NCBI RefSeq assembly: GCF_019279795.1
Contig: NC_056737.1
Location: forward strand, 43,892,946 to 43,956,945
Direction of reading: 5' to 3'
Origin: Protopterus annectens
Lineage: Eukaryota; Chordata; Ceratodontiformes; Protopteridae
Length of the DNA stretch: 64,000 bases
Shown: positions 31,802 through 43,570 of the stretch, one piece after another
How positions within the stretch are numbered: the first letter of the stretch is position 1
How the letters are laid out: each line of letters begins with the position of its first letter
Position numbers and translations under genes: made by a program
Notes under the pieces: generated by a model
Database searches by the model: none
Seen by the model: the letters and a program-made list of their open reading frames with translations, nothing else
What the model was told of the DNA's origin: nothing

Positions 31802-33853
31802 TCAGTGGAAGATATTCCTGAGTACTGTGGAACCAAAGGAAGACCTGCCCCTAGATACCACGTCCAACTTGTAATGACTAACAAAGGTGTGAGGAGATGC
31901 CCAGGTAGCTGCAGCAGAAATATTCATAGACAATCTGGCCTGATAGGCTGTAGATGTAGATACAGCCCGAGTAGAGTGAGCCTTGACCGGAAACGGTAGG
32001 TCTTTACCCCCTGAAGAATAAATGAAAGAGATGCAATTGGATATCCACCTGGATAGGGTGATTTTGTTGACAGGAGACCCAATTCTGTTTTCTGAAAAGG
32101 AAACAAACAGCTGATCAGATTTTCGGAGATCTTTGGTCCTGTGCAGATAAAAACATAACTGTCTGTGAACATCCAATTGATGAAATTTAAATTCTGCATT
32201 GTTTGAAAACTGGGGAAAGAACACTGGCAACTCAACAGATTGATTAAGATTAGATATGGACGCCACTTTAGGAAGAAAGGAAGGGTTTGGTCTAAGAGAA
32301 ACCCTGTCCTTATGAAAGATCAAGTATAGGGGTTTGATCAAGAGAGCTTGAATCTCTGAGACGCGTCTGGCTGATGTGATGGCTACTAAAAAGGCAGTCT
32401 TCCAGGTCAAGAATTTTAAGTCACAAGTAGCTGCAGGTTCAAAGGGTATTGAAGTAAGAGCCTGCAGAACAAAATTTAAATCCCAAGGCATGATAGGTTC
32501 CGAAACAGGAGGACGGAGTAACAGAGTGCCCTTCAGGAAAGCCTTACAGAGTCTGTGAGCCATCAGACTAGGCTCATTAGCCACATGAAAGTTAGAAATC
32601 ACTGCCAATTGGACTTTAATGGTGGTGGAAGCTGAGACCTGATGAAAAAGCATAGACAAGAACTCCAAGACAGAAGCAATTGGAGCTGTGTAAGGGTCAA
32701 TCCCTTGGGTATGAGCCCAAATAGAAAATCTCTTCCATTTGCTGGAATAAATCTTCCTAGTAGAGGGCTTATGAGAGGAAGATAAAATATGAACTACCTC
32801 TGGTGAAAAGTGATGAAGCCTAACTAACGACGGAAGTGGAGTAGCCAGGCTGTCAATCGGAGGGTCCGCAGAGAGGGATGGAGCTGCCCTGACATGTGTG
32901 TCAGTAAATTTGGTTGTGGGTCCAGAGTCCAAGGCGTGTCCACGATGTGGGGATGGAGAAAGGGGGACCAAACTTGATGAGGCCAGTGTGGAGCAATCAG
33001 AATCATTCTGCTTCCCAAGGATTGCGCTTTCTGAATCACTTCTGACAGCAAGGGAAATGGAGGGAAAGCATATAGCAGACCGGAGGGCCAATTGTGGACT
33101 AGAGCGTCCCTGGGTGACTCCACCTGGGGGGGAGGGGGTCAACATGAAGTAGCTGCTGCATTTGGCATTGAGGGGGCTGTCAAAATGGTTGCAGCAAGGC
33201 TGACCCCATCTGCTGAATATCCGTTCTGCAACCAGGCAGTTCAGGGACCACTCGTAAGGCATCAGAATAGCTCTGCTTAGCCTGTCTGCGATCACATTGG
33301 ACTTCCCCGGAATGTGCGTTGCCACCAGAAACCGTTGGGAAGATACTGCCCACTGCCACACTCGCATGGCCTCTCTGCACAGGGGGTATGACTTGGTTCC
33401 TCCCTGCTTGTTCAGATACCACACCACTGACATATTGTCCGAGTGGATTGCAATAGTCTTGAGAGGTAGAAAGCTCTGAAGTGCCTGCAACGCAAGTAGC
33501 ACAGCTCTCATCTCTAGGACATTGATATGCAGGTGCATCTTGTGCTCTTGCCATGTGCCTTGGACTGTCCTGCCTAGATAATGCCCCCCCACCCCACCTG
33601 GGAGGCATCCATGGTCACCGTGGCAGTCGAGGGAGGCGGAACTAAGGGTTTCCCCCTGTCCAGATTGTTGGTGCAAAGCCATCAACTGAGATCCTGTTTG
33701 CATCTGTCTGTGAGTAAAATAGGGTGGGAAAGTGGAAGTCTTTGGAGAGACCACTGAGCAAAGAGGAGCCATTGAAGGAGCCTCATATGTAATCTTGCTA
33801 GAGGGACTAACATAATTGTTGCTGTCATAGTACCCAGGAGTTGGAGAACCCAT
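31802..33853 (-). CDS. DIRS-B RNase H (C-terminal part) and tyrosine recombinase
   Basis: Open for 683 codons, but the first 85-90 codons (down to about 33590) are out of the ancestral frame. The RNase H aspartate block TMDASQVGWGG is in another frame and meets this one at a C7 run (33584-33590). After it come the RNase H blocks LHINVLEMRAVLLALQ, AIHSDNMSVVWYLNK and THIPGKSNVIADRLSR. The recombinase spans roughly residues 350-683: the first arginine in TSARRVSEIQAL, the HxxR motif HSTRAVSTS, and the nucleophile tyrosine in FVSHYKLDVV. All recombinase catalytic residues seem present. It would cut and join a circular cDNA in the nucleus. Confidence 0.85.
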   Translation of the reverse strand: MGSPTPGYYDSNNYVSPSSKITYEAPSMAPLCSVVSPKTSTFPPYFTHRQMQTGSQLMALHQQSGQGETLSSASLDCHGDHGCLPGGVGGHYLGRTVQGTWQEHKMHLHINVLEMRAVLLALQALQSFLPLKTIAIHSDNMSVVWYLNKQGGTKSYPLCREAMRVWQWAVSSQRFLVATHIPGKSNVIADRLSRAILMPYEWSLNCLVAERIFSRWGQPCCNHFDSPLNAKCSSYFMLTPSPPGGVTQGRSSPQLALRSAICFPSISLAVRSDSESAILGKQNDSDCSTLASSSLVPLSPSPHRGHALDSGPTTKFTDTHVRAAPSLSADPPIDSLATPLPSLVRLHHFSPEVVHILSSSHKPSTRKIYSSKWKRFSIWAHTQGIDPYTAPIASVLEFLSMLFHQVSASTTIKVQLAVISNFHVANEPSLMAHRLCKAFLKGTLLLRPPVSEPIMPWDLNFVLQALTSIPFEPAATCDLKFLTWKTAFLVAITSARRVSEIQALLIKPLYLIFHKDRVSLRPNPSFLPKVASISNLNQSVELPVFFPQFSNNAEFKFHQLDVHRQLCFYLHRTKDLRKSDQLFVSFSENRIGSPVNKITLSRWISNCISFIYSSGGKDLPFPVKAHSTRAVSTSTAYQARLSMNISAAATWASPHTFVSHYKLDVVSRGRSSFGSTVLRNIFH

Positions 33854-34900
33854 CTTGCCTTCGCCCTTCTCAGGGGGAGCAGGGCGTTAACCTGTTGCTG
33901 TAAAACTCTGATTCTTTCCTGTGGTAGAAAGGCCCGCATTTGAACGGTGTCTAGCTCTGCATCTATAAAAATGACACGCTGTGATGGCAACAAGGCAGAT
34001 TTTTCCCAGTTCAATGTTATGCCCAACTGTTGACAGAGAGTGATGGTAGCGTCCCTGGTTTGGATTAGTAGATGCCTGGTGGTGGCAGTGAGGAGCCAGT
34101 CGTCCAGATACGGAAATACTTGGAATCCTTGACGTCTCAAGTGTGCTGTCATCACCGCCATACACTTGGTGAACACCCTGGGGGTTGTGGTGAGACCAAA
34201 GGGCAGGGCTCGAAACTGAAAATGACTGGCTCCCAGCCGGAAGCGCAGGTGACTCCTAGATGCCCTGTCCATTTTGATATGGTAGTAAGCATCCTTGAGG
34301 TCGATGGAGCACATCCATACTTCTTTTCCCCAACAATGGGAGAAATGTCTGTAATGTGACCATATGGAACTTGGACCTTTGTACGTGGTTGTTCAGTTGG
34401 CTGAGATCCAATATGGGTCTCAGGTCCCCTGTTCTTTTCGGCACCAAAAAGAATCTTGAGTAAGTCCCTAATCCAATCTGGTCTGAGGGGACATGCTGGA
34501 AGGCTCCTTTTTCTAGCAGCTCTGAAACCTCTGAAGCCACGTAATCCCTTTGACTGGGTGGAACGTCCGGGATTTTTCTGACTGGAGGGGGATCTGATGA
34601 AAAGGGGATGGCATAACCTCCGGAAATTATTCTTAATACCCATTTGTCCTGGATGATGCTTTGCCAGGCTTCCGGGTATAATGATATTCGACCGCCGACT
34701 GGCTCCGGAAATGCACAGTCGGGCCCCTCATTAGGAGCGATGGTAGGGAGAGCCACGAAAGGAATCGCAGTCTCCCGAATTGCGGGGGCCCCCTCTGCCT
34801 CTGGGGCAGTGTCTTCCTGAATAACCTCCCCCTCCTCTGCCTCTGGAGGGGGGCTCACCTTGTTCACTGGGAAAAAAACCTCTGTGATTTTTTGAACCAC
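33682..34900 (-). pseudogene. DIRS-B reverse transcriptase, one frameshift
   Basis: The upstream frame (34256-34900) has an acidic leader, then LGTYSRFFLVPKRTGDLRPI and LDLSQLNNHV. The downstream frame (33682-34314) has motif A CSIDLKDAYYHIKMD, ALPFGLTTTPRVFTKCM, and the catalytic box FPYLDDWLL near 34100. The two frames are joined by a single-base shift in the G4A4 run near 34325-34332, just before motif A. All RT motifs are otherwise intact, suggesting recent inactivation. The downstream frame overlaps the recombinase frame by about 170 bp. Confidence 0.85.
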
Positions 34901-36936
34901 ATCTTTCCACCCCTCTGGGCCTTGGGGTAAGGCCTAGAGGGAATGGAAAAACAGACCCTTACAGCAGACGGAGTTTTTCCCTCCTGCTCGCACCTGGTGA
35001 GGGTGTCTTTCACCTTGGTTCCGACCAAAGAAGAACCATCAAAGGGGGTGTCAGTGAAAGAAGACTTGAAGTCCTCTGCGAAATGACAAAGGCGCATCCA
35101 GGCTTGCCTCCTAAGGGCAACTCCTGAGCTTGCTGCTCTACTCGCTCCCTCGGCTGCATATGAAATTAGCCTCATGGAGGAGTTAACGGTGGAATTGAGG
35201 GTAGACATCTGGGCATTAACCGTCTGGGCCACCACCTCAGAAACGTTACCCATGAGAGTATCTCCTAGCTCCTTGAGGAGATCTCTCTCTGGAGCCGAGT
35301 AAAGTGAGCTAGGTAGTTCAGCGACCGTAAGAAAAGGTTGCTGACGAAAGGGTATGCTTCCCGTACCGGTCCATAGTCCTAGACTCCTTGTTAGGAGGAT
35401 GGACGGAGGAAGAAGTCTCGGCTACTTCCTTCTGGGTGGCCGCTGCCACCACCATGGCATCCACAGGGACTCCCTTAGACAAAAATTCCTTACCCGGGGG
35501 AGCAGATAGAAATTTATTGGGTCTCCTGGGTACAGGTTTCACAGAATCAGGGTTCTCCCACACCTTCCGACAAATTAAATCCAGGAGCTCGTCGAAGGGT
35601 GGGGACACCCAGGAGGCGGAGGGCTGAGCACCGAAGGCCTTCAGGAAGGCCGACTCGTCCTCGGAGGGGGCTTTGGATGGCCAGTCACCTCTTTGTTTCA
35701 AAATCTCCAGAATGTCAGAGAAAGAAACATCCTCAGAGGATGACTTGGGGGACCCCTCCGAATTCTTGAGGTCAGTATATGAAGTGAGAGACTCATCCTG
35801 GGAGTCTATGTGCTTCCTCTTGCACGTTTTCTTTCTAGGGGGCTCCTCAGGCAAACACTCTGAGGGGCCCTCAGAAACTTGGGGACCACTCGTGGGGGTA
35901 TTCTGAGGCCTTGGGGCTCCACTGTCTACAGATAGGTGGTGATCAGAGAACCACACCGGAGTGGTAGGGGACAGAATGACTGACCCGCATGATGTAGCTG
36001 ACTATCTAGCCAGCGCACTCCGCATGGCTTCAAAGGCTGGCCCTCCCGAATCTGAGGACCGACCAGCCTCCGAGGCCACGACAGGAGTTGGGGTTCCCCG
36101 AGCCAAGGCACCAAGAGGGAGACTAGGAACCGATAGATGTCCCGAGGCCTCTTCCTCGGGCCCGAATGAAAAATCCCGAGTCCTGAACCCAGTGGATGAC
36201 GCCAACGGGGTCGGAGCGGACGTCGGCACCGATAAGCCAGGAGGAGCCATCGGAACCGACCTGGAAACATCACTCCGGCTCCGAAGACAGAGCTGCGCTC
36301 GGAGGAAGAATCGAAGAAGAGAGCAGGACGGGCTCCGGAGCCGACTGGGATGGAGCCGAGAACAATTTAGCCAAAACCGGTGACTGAAGGAGTCTCTGCA
36401 CCACCATATCGACATCCACATCTGAAAGTGTCCTGGAGGATTTGGAGGACAGGGAGGGAGATCGACATCTCCTCTCAGGTGAAACTTGTCTAGTACTGGG
36501 CGATCGGCTCCGAATAGGTTACAATATAATTGGAGCCGACGCCGGTTCCATTAACACCGAAACTTCCTGCGGCCCAGAGGACAGTGGAGCCAAGGAGGTC
36601 GAAGCTAATTTGATTACTTTTTCTGGTGGCTCCGAGGAGACTGAAGGAGCTGGAGACCTCTTTTTTGATTTGGTGGATTTTGGTTTTGAGCTGGAAGCAG
36701 ATTCCAGGCCCTCTACGAACGAGGGTTTCAAGAGTCCTTTCAGAATTAACTTATTCTTTCTTTCCTGAAGTACCCTAGGACTAAAAGCATGGCAGAAGCT
36801 GCAAGACTCCTGCAGATGGATTGCTCCCAGAAAATAGACACATACCGAATGTCCATCGGTGGTGGACATTTTATAGCCACACTTAAGAGCATTTTTTAAA
36901 ACCCGAAGGCTTGTGCTCCTTAGTATCTTTAGGCAT
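34864..36936 (-). pseudogene. DIRS-B gag-like ORF, frameshifted
   Basis: The likely start is ATG at 36936-36934 (MPKDTKEHKPSGF). A shift near 36888 separates it from a cysteine-rich segment, CGYKMSTTDGHSVC ... HLQESCSFCHAFS, a probable zinc-binding motif (36830-36890). A serine/proline-rich, charged linker follows, with one in-frame TAG near 36002. The region 35318-35956 is basic then acidic (PPRKKTCKRKH). After another shift near 35350, the conserved C-terminal block LRRQAWMRLCHFAEDFKSSF (34864-35253) appears. No enzymatic motif; a structural role is inferred from its position. Confidence 0.7.
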
Positions 36937-37426
36937 CTTAATAAAGTATCACAATTACCAAGACAAAGTATCACGTTGCAGAATCGACGGGAGAAAAAGA
37001 ACAGTCACAAATAACACCATACTGAGCACGGGAACAAAACTACCACTAACCAACTTGCACAAACAATCCTCAGATCGGACACACACTAAGGCGACTAGGG
37101 CTAAAACCTTTAAATTAAACAGTTTTAGACCAGCACTAGCACACACAACAAAGAAACAGAAACTAAAACCTCTAATTTAAATGGTTTTAGACAGACACAC
37201 ACAGGAACAAGCAAGGGGACAGACTAGGTCCTCTAACTGAAACGGGCCTAGCCCATTGGAACAGCTAGTGGGATACCACAAAAAACAATCACACTACAAA
37301 TTATGCATAAAACACCAAACTAGAAATAGCTATTACAATAGCTTTTTGTTTGCAATAAATTCTCTCAAGAAGAAGAAAAAGGGTACTAAGCCACTGCCAA
37401 GAGCGGGACCACATTCGAGCTACACG

Positions 37427-37589
37427 AGCGGCAAACGAGATCTGGGGATATGGAGCAATGCAGCATGGGATACCATCTTAGCCCAGCCAATAGAAAGACT
37501 TCGAGCTAGAAAAGTTTGGCCGAGTTGGAGCTGATATTTGGCTCCGAACCACGGGTAAGAATGTAGGCGAGATTGGACTACATAACATC
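37427..37589 (-). repeat. DIRS-B right (5') inverted terminal repeat
   Basis: Reverse complement of 31395-31547 with a few substitutions (TAGCCCAGCCAATAGAAAGA, GGCTCCGAACCACGGGTAAG). The terminal CATAACATC is complementary to the right half of the internal complementary region. The likely promoter for the minus-strand transcript is here. Confidence 0.88.
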
Positions 37590-39055
37590 TGGATAGTTGA
37601 GAGGATTGATGTATATTGTACTGAATCATCAATTTTGGAAAAAAGAGGAAGAAAGAAAACAGGTATGGAGGCTGAAATGCCATCTCTACCAGGCAAGATA
37701 TAACCTATAAATTAGATGCCCTCATTTCAGTCTTATACTCGTATACTGCTGCATACAATAGTATAAATAATCTTAAAGAAAAAAAACATATACACACACA
37801 CACACACACACACACCAAAGCAGACATACATGCGTGCCTACAATTAGTCTTCCCAACAATGGGCAATGATAAATAGGCTTGATAAGAAAAAAGTTATCTA
37901 AAACAAGGTATAGATCATCTGGGGCCTACAGTTAGGATAAAAAGTGTTTAATAAAAACTACATCTGGTACACAGTGTATATATTTTAACTATACACGTGG
38001 TGCATTAATAGTAATACTTGAATTCTTTGATCATCATCAGCAGCGTATCGATACACCTGGAGTATCATCAAAGCTACTAAAATTCCCCTAAAGTTGCTAC
38101 ATTTATACTAATATAAAATGTACATACTTCACACAATACATAGACACTGACAATCCCACAAAACATCCTGGCCTTTTAACAGCCGTAAACACACACAACT
38201 CTACACTTCTTTAAAAAAAATGAAACATAGATCATTTTTCCAATTCACTACGATGTAAAAAATGTAATTTGCACATTGCACACACAAAATTTACACACAG
38301 CCCCCCAAAACAATGCTGCACATCCAAATCAAATTCTTATAAATTTTACTCTCGTAAGAATGAATTTAACCAGTTACAAGAATAAAAAGCAAAAGAAAAC
38401 AGACTGCAACTAATCAATCAGAAAATGGCATTACCAGCAAAATGGACCAGATTATATCTAAACTAGCTGAAATACAAAAAGTAAAACACTTATCTAAACT
38501 ATAAAACTAACAAATCCTAACATATCCCTCAACTACTAAACTAACTCAAAAGCAAATTAACTGGCACTACAAAAAGCATCATTAAAATGTATCCAACTAC
38601 AGAAGAAAAGTACTCAAGGTATAACCCATTCATGAAAACCTGTACAAACTACCAAGAACTGTATTAAGTAAAAACTCAAACAATTAATACAGCCCACAAA
38701 CATCCAATGTGAAATCCTTCTCTAGTGCAGAAAAACAGAAAAAAATGGTTACATGGACCACAGTGTAGTCTTGTTTTTTTATTTTACAATTAGGAAACAC
38801 AGTTTATGACTTGTGACACATCCAATTGCACAAAACTCATTCCCTAAACCTAAACTGCAAGATATTTCACTTATCACACCACCCCACCAGACAAGTATTC
38901 CATATTTTTCACCACTGTGCATGTTATTAAGCTTCTGTTTCCACTGTATGAAGTTCACTAACCTGATCCTAGAAACCAGGTATAGTCTGATGTAAATCTG
39001 ACTCCTGATAAAAGGCCTATCAGTACAGTGCTTGTTGTAAGCTTCTGAGCCCCCC
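37590..39055. other. No gene seen; (CA)n microsatellite
   Basis: AT-rich non-coding sequence with a (CA)n tract at about 37791-37816. If DIRS-B interrupted DIRS-A, the DIRS-A 5' end should lie here, but I could not recognise its terminal repeat. Confidence 0.5.
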
Positions 39056-39062
39056 AAGCCTT

Positions 39063-39206
39063 TCCATGTTCATAGGTTCATAGGTTAATACTAGGCTAGC
39101 TGCCCTTGCAAGCTATTTTAAGCCTAGCCAATTATCCCTTATGAGACTCAAACCCTGCACCTTGTGTGTAAGGCAAACATCTTAACCATTAGGCCACCCT
39201 GGAGGG
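39063..39206 (-). mobile_element. tRNA-derived SINE with CR1 tail
   Basis: Read on the minus strand, the head has an A box TGGCCTAATGGTTAAGATG and a B-box-like GGTTTGAGTCTC at tRNA-like spacing. The tail (GGCTAGGCTTAAAATAGC, GGGCAGCTAGCCTAGTA, ACCTATGAACCTATGAAC) matches the 3' end of the CR1 copies here, including the 8-nt terminal repeat. AAGCCTT occurs on both sides (39056-39062 and 39207-39213), a possible short target-site duplication. Confidence 0.85.
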
Positions 39207-39576
39207 AAGCCTTCTAGCTTATCAGTGGGAGTGGTAAACACTAGGTAGCCTGTCTACCATGAGAGGAGAGGTTCTTGGCCCAGAAATTGTAGTTTATTGA
39301 CCATTTGGACAGTTTGTCTGTCTCTTTCAACTTTCTGGTTTAAAAGACCACATATGTGCTTGTTTCCCATCTTTCCTGTAACTAACCTACTGGGCAGCAC
39401 TAGAAAGCCTAAACCTGATACAAGCCTTCTCTAGCTTAGAAGAGAGATTTTGGAGTGATTAAGTATCAGTTTTCTGTACTTTCTTGCTGTACTTAACTGT
39501 TTTATGCCTAAACGCAGATTTTCCAGCGTTTTCAAAAGCTTATTTTTTTCACATATTGTACTTATTTCTCGGTACG

Positions 39577-39662
39577 TAAAAATCTACTGCCAATCATTAG
39601 CGGACCGGAGTTCCGCTGTGGCGACCCCTAACCAGGAAAAGCCGAAAGATACAACAACAACA
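39577..39662 (+). mobile_element. 3' fragment of an RTE-tailed SINE
   Basis: CTACTGCCAATCATTAGCGG, CCGCTGTGGCGACCCCTAAC and AAAAGCCGAAAG match the tail of the SINE at 28440-28551 and the RTE 3' end, followed by a CAA repeat. It lies within the CR1-C 5' UTR. Confidence 0.8.
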
Positions 39663-40331
39663 ACATTGTACTTATTTGACTGCCTGCACTTTTAAAAAGT
39701 TGTTTTTTGTTTAAATAATTTGTTTAACTGTTGCAGGCTACACACTAAAATGTGACAGCCTTTTCTGATCGTCTGTAATCGTTTAAAGCTATTTTAAGTG
39801 TATTTTACACTGTTTTTGCCTTATCTTTTCAAAAAAACAAAACCAAAAAAAATATCCTTGTTTCCTGCCTTTCTAAGCTACTATAGTCCAGTTTTCAGGC
39901 TAGTGCTGAATTCAGGGGTGTGATACTAGTTTCTGAGTTGCCCATACCTTACTTGGGTAGAAGGAAGTTTCTCTGTTCACCTGTGAGAGAGGGGAGCTTT
40001 GAGTTAGTAGTTTATTGGCCATTTTGGGCTAATTTCTCTCTCTTTCATTTCCCCACTATAAAAACCGTGTTTGCATGGTTTTGCGCACCGGGCAGTGCCG
40101 GTTAGCTACGGTTAAATTATTCCCGGCTCCAGTAAGTCTCCTGTTCAGTTTTTCCCTTGAAACTAGTTTAACTCTCAACCTAAGCACTCAAAAAGCATCT
40201 TACAGCCCAGCACTTGCTCAGACCTAATAGCAAGCACTAATATACCCTGACAGTGATTGCCCAGCAGGGCAAGGCTCTTCATTCACCCCTCACCAACCAA
40301 GTGACAAAGCAGCTCACTCTACTATTCAGGC

Positions 40332-41270
40332 ATGACCAAAGGGCAACTTCAGGTGCACTCTCCAGTCCAGCTGGTGAATCTGGATATCCTGCGGCAATGT
40401 TACAACTGCCTCATGTATACAGACAACCCTCTCCTCCTACCACAAAACACTAACATATGCGAGAGGTGCAATTATACAGCCAAACTGGAAGCTAAGCTGT
40501 CTCCACCCAAGACTGGAACAGACAGTCAAGAGGAGAAGGTTAACACTTGCACCACACCTCCAGCTGCACACATATCTACTAAACAGCACTGGCAAAAAAT
40601 ACACATAAATACACAAAATCATACTCTGAGGCTCTAAATAAAAACCTGCAAAAGAATCAGAGCCCTCCAAAGCAGACACCCAAACAATCTGCACTTCCCA
40701 TCACAAACCAGACAACACATAAAACACAAAATCAGTGTGCCACACAATCACAGCCCTTAAGGCGAAATAACATACCTAACACACTAGTAATAGGTGACTC
40801 TATAGTCAGGCACACTGACGTCCCACTCACTAGGCTGGACAAGCAGAAGGTTACTGTTAGCTGCATGTCAGGAGCCAGAATCCGCCACATAACACAAGCA
40901 CTCAGGTCATTCCAGAACAGTACAAATATGACTCTGTCATTGTTCATGTTGGTGTGAATGACCTGAGATGTACCTCCCTGGACTATATGAAAAGAGACAT
41001 GGAACAGCGCTCTGATCATGCAGCCCAGGCTAGTATGACCCTGACCCTGAGTAGCATCCTGCCCTCACCAAGAATGATACCTCAAGTATAATGAAAAAAT
41101 GATCAATTTCAACAATTGGCTAAGCTTCTGGTGTCATTCAAAGGGGATCCAGTGTCTGTCAGCCTGGGACGACATGCTCGACAAGCCATGTTGCTTTGAA
41201 AGAGACGGCTTGCACCTGTCACCCCTAGGCTTTCGAATACTGGCCAAGGCTCTTGCTGCCCCCATAGTGC
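40332..41270 (+). pseudogene. CR1-C ORF1 relic
   Basis: Frame 40332-40637 starts MTKGQLQVHSPVQLVNLDIL and holds the zinc-ribbon motif CYNCLMYTDNPLL ... CERC. In other frames follow VIGDSIVRHTDVPLTRL (40785-40840), VGVNDLRC-like sequence broken by a shift near 40940-40970, and the C-terminal INFNNWLSFWCHSKGIQC and GLHLSPLGFRILAKAL (41099-41260). The serine of the GDS esterase motif and the C-terminal His are retained, but frames are broken. Confidence 0.75.
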
Positions 41271-41334
41271 CTTTTTTTAGGCAAGGCTCAAAAGTCAAAC
41301 CCACCTCCGTAAACAGCACAATTAACAAAAAACT

Positions 41335-43567
41335 GAGGGTTATGCTACTCAACGCTAGGAGTTTAAATCTCAAAATGCACGCGCTCGAAGCACACCTCAG
41401 TATGGAGAATGTAGACATCTGTGCAGTAACTGAAATCTGGTTCAAGGCTCCAGAGAGCACCCAGCACTACCGGGCTACAACTCATACCACACATTTCGGC
41501 CACAGAACATGGACTGAAACACAAAAGGAGGGGGTGTATCCATATTCATCAAGGATACCTACACTTCCAGGTTAGTGGCGCAGCATGATACCTCTGAGAT
41601 CATCCATGTGCAACTAACATTGGGCAAATCTGCAATACAAATTGTGGCCTGCTACAGATCACCCTCCATGACCCAGGACCATCACTCCACCTTTTTGGAG
41701 ACAATGGAAAACATGAAGGTCCTACCGAACACCCTGATATTGGGCAATTTCAATTACCCTACCATTCACTGGGAAAACTACTCGAGTAAAAATTCCCAGG
41801 CCCAGCGCTTCCTGGAATTCATCAACTTAAACGCCCTGGATCAGCTGGTAAACTCCCCTACCAGAGGTGAAAACATATTGGACCTGGTCATCACCAACAT
41901 GGGCGACAGGTGTTCGGAGGTCAACCCATCACTGGTTAGATCAGACCATAAACTAATCACTCTGGATGTCCACACCCCACCACCACCCCCAACTAAGGAA
42001 ACCACAGAAAAAACTTTTCTAAAGCAAACTTCACCTTACTTAAGACAGAGGTGGTAAGTTTCACAGCCCCCACGCTAAAGAATAACTCTACCCAAGATAC
42101 AGAAACCTTTACAAATGCACTCTATGAGCACCTACAAGGATGCATGGATTGTGCCATCCCTAGCAAAACCAAGACTCGCTCCTCTAAGAGAAGGAAACCA
42201 GTTTGGTGGACCCCTGCAACAAACAGGCTATACAATAGAAGGAGGAAACTAGTTCAGAAAAAAAGCAAATCCCAAGAAGGAAAGACATCCCTGATCAGTA
42301 TCAGTAAGAAACTGAGGCCCCTCATGAAATCATCCAAGGCTAACTTCGAAAGAAAAATAGCCAAGGATTCAAAAGATAACCACAAAGCCTTCTTTAGCTA
42401 TGTTAAGAATCTATGTGGCAACTCACAGATATGCACTGAACTAGTGCAAAATAGCACAAAATATACTGAACCTACTAATATTGCCAACATCCTGGCAGAT
42501 AGATTCAGTGCAAACTTCACCCCCCTCTCACCTCCAAAAGGGCCCACAACAATACTGGAAAAGTGTAGTGTCCCAAAAATCACAGACATACAGGTGAAAA
42601 CAGCCCTTTCAAAAGCCAAAAACACAGCGTCAATGGGACCAGATGGTGTCCCAGGTTGTGTCTTGCACGAACTACAGAACAAACTAACCCCCCCACCTAA
42701 ACACGTTGTTCAACCTCAGCCTCTCCACAGGCTATGTGCCCATAGAATGGCGCACAGCAATGGTTATTCCTCTCCACAAAGGAAGGGCCACAACTGACCC
42801 TGGCAACTATCGCCCCATAAGCCTGACTAGCCTGGTCTGCAAGGCTATGGAGCGCATCATCATGGAACTCATTAACAAAGACATTGGGAACCTCCAAACA
42901 CTTGACCCAACCCAGTTCGGCTTGGTTAAGGGCAGATCATGCCTACTAAATCTGGTTGACTTCTTTGAGACAGTCACCAAGGCCATTGACTAGGGAAATG
43001 TGGTTCACACAGCCTACCTTGACCTCGCCAAGGCTTTCGACATCATTCCCCACTCGGGTATTACAGAAAAACTCACCAGCCTGAACATAAACCCCTACGT
43101 CACGAGATGGGTTGCCAACTGGCTTACAGACAGAACTCACACGGCAAGAATAGCAGGCTCCAGGTCCGACTCTAAACCAGTTACAAGTGGTGTCCCTCAA
43201 GGCTCGGTCCTGGGACCCCTAATATTCGGCATATACTTCTCAGAAGTACAGGCAAACACAGGAGGACTATGGCAAACCAAGTTCGCTAATGACTCCCTGG
43301 CTGACACGGACATCCTCCAAAAGGGCCTTACTGAGACGGACACCTGGTGTTAAAGTCATGGCCTCAAGCTAAATGCCAAAAAATGCATAGTCATCCCATT
43401 TAGGAAAAACAAAACACCCATGAATTACCACATAGGTGGCAGCCCCCTTAATATAGAAGAGGTAATAAGAGATCTGGGGACCCAGGTAGATAGTAATCTC
43501 TCCTTTGACAATCATATTGCCAAAGTAGCTAGGAAATACTTCTATGTGGCCTATCTAATTATTAAAT
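41335..43567 (+). pseudogene. CR1-C ORF2 relic (endonuclease and RT)
   Basis: Endonuclease: VMLLNARSLNLKMHALEAHL, ICAVTEIWFKAPES, IVACYRSPSMTQ, LGNFNYPTIHW (the family has GDFNYP, so the aspartate is changed to Asn) and RSDHKLITLDV. RT: ATTDPGNYRPISLTSLVCKA, a TAG inside AID-GN near 42993, AYLDLAKAFDIIPHSG, VPQGSVLGPLIFG, and a damaged palm box FANDS near 43285 with a small deletion. A TAA follows near 43351. The copy is inactive. Confidence 0.85.
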
Positions 43568-43570
43568 TTG

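Larger units (their letters stand above)
31356..37589 (-). mobile_element. DIRS-B: structurally complete DIRS-like retrotransposon
   Basis: A 6.2-kb minus-strand element with inverted terminal repeats, an internal complementary region, gag, RT, RNase H and tyrosine recombinase. It lacks LTRs and an integrase, as expected for DIRS elements, which integrate a circular intermediate with a tyrosine recombinase. The recombinase frame is long and keeps its catalytic residues. A handful of 1-base shifts disrupt gag, RT and RNase H. It appears to sit inside older DIRS-A sequence. Confidence 0.9.
39232..43567 (+). mobile_element. CR1-C: CR1 LINE, 5' part of a split element
   Basis: The 5' UTR start (GGTAAACACTAGGTAGCCTG) matches that of CR1-E at 47819. 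ORF1 and ORF2 follow. The coding match stops at 43567 in the codons for LIIK, exactly where CR1-F (57391) resumes with GSHLEIKK/GFASR-type sequence. C plus F would equal a full-length CR1. ORF1 and ORF2 are both frameshifted. Confidence 0.8.

Noticed and set aside
35961-36768. Plus-strand charged frames of up to 140 codons
   Set aside because: They are antisense shadows of the Ser/Pro-rich DIRS-B gag linker.
36911-37534. Plus-strand frames over DIRS-B
   Set aside because: They are antisense to gag and the terminal repeat of a minus-strand element and show no domain.
39063-39206. Functional tRNA gene on the minus strand
   Set aside because: A and B boxes are present, but there is no complete cloverleaf or acceptor stem and the sequence continues into a CR1 tail, so it is a SINE head.
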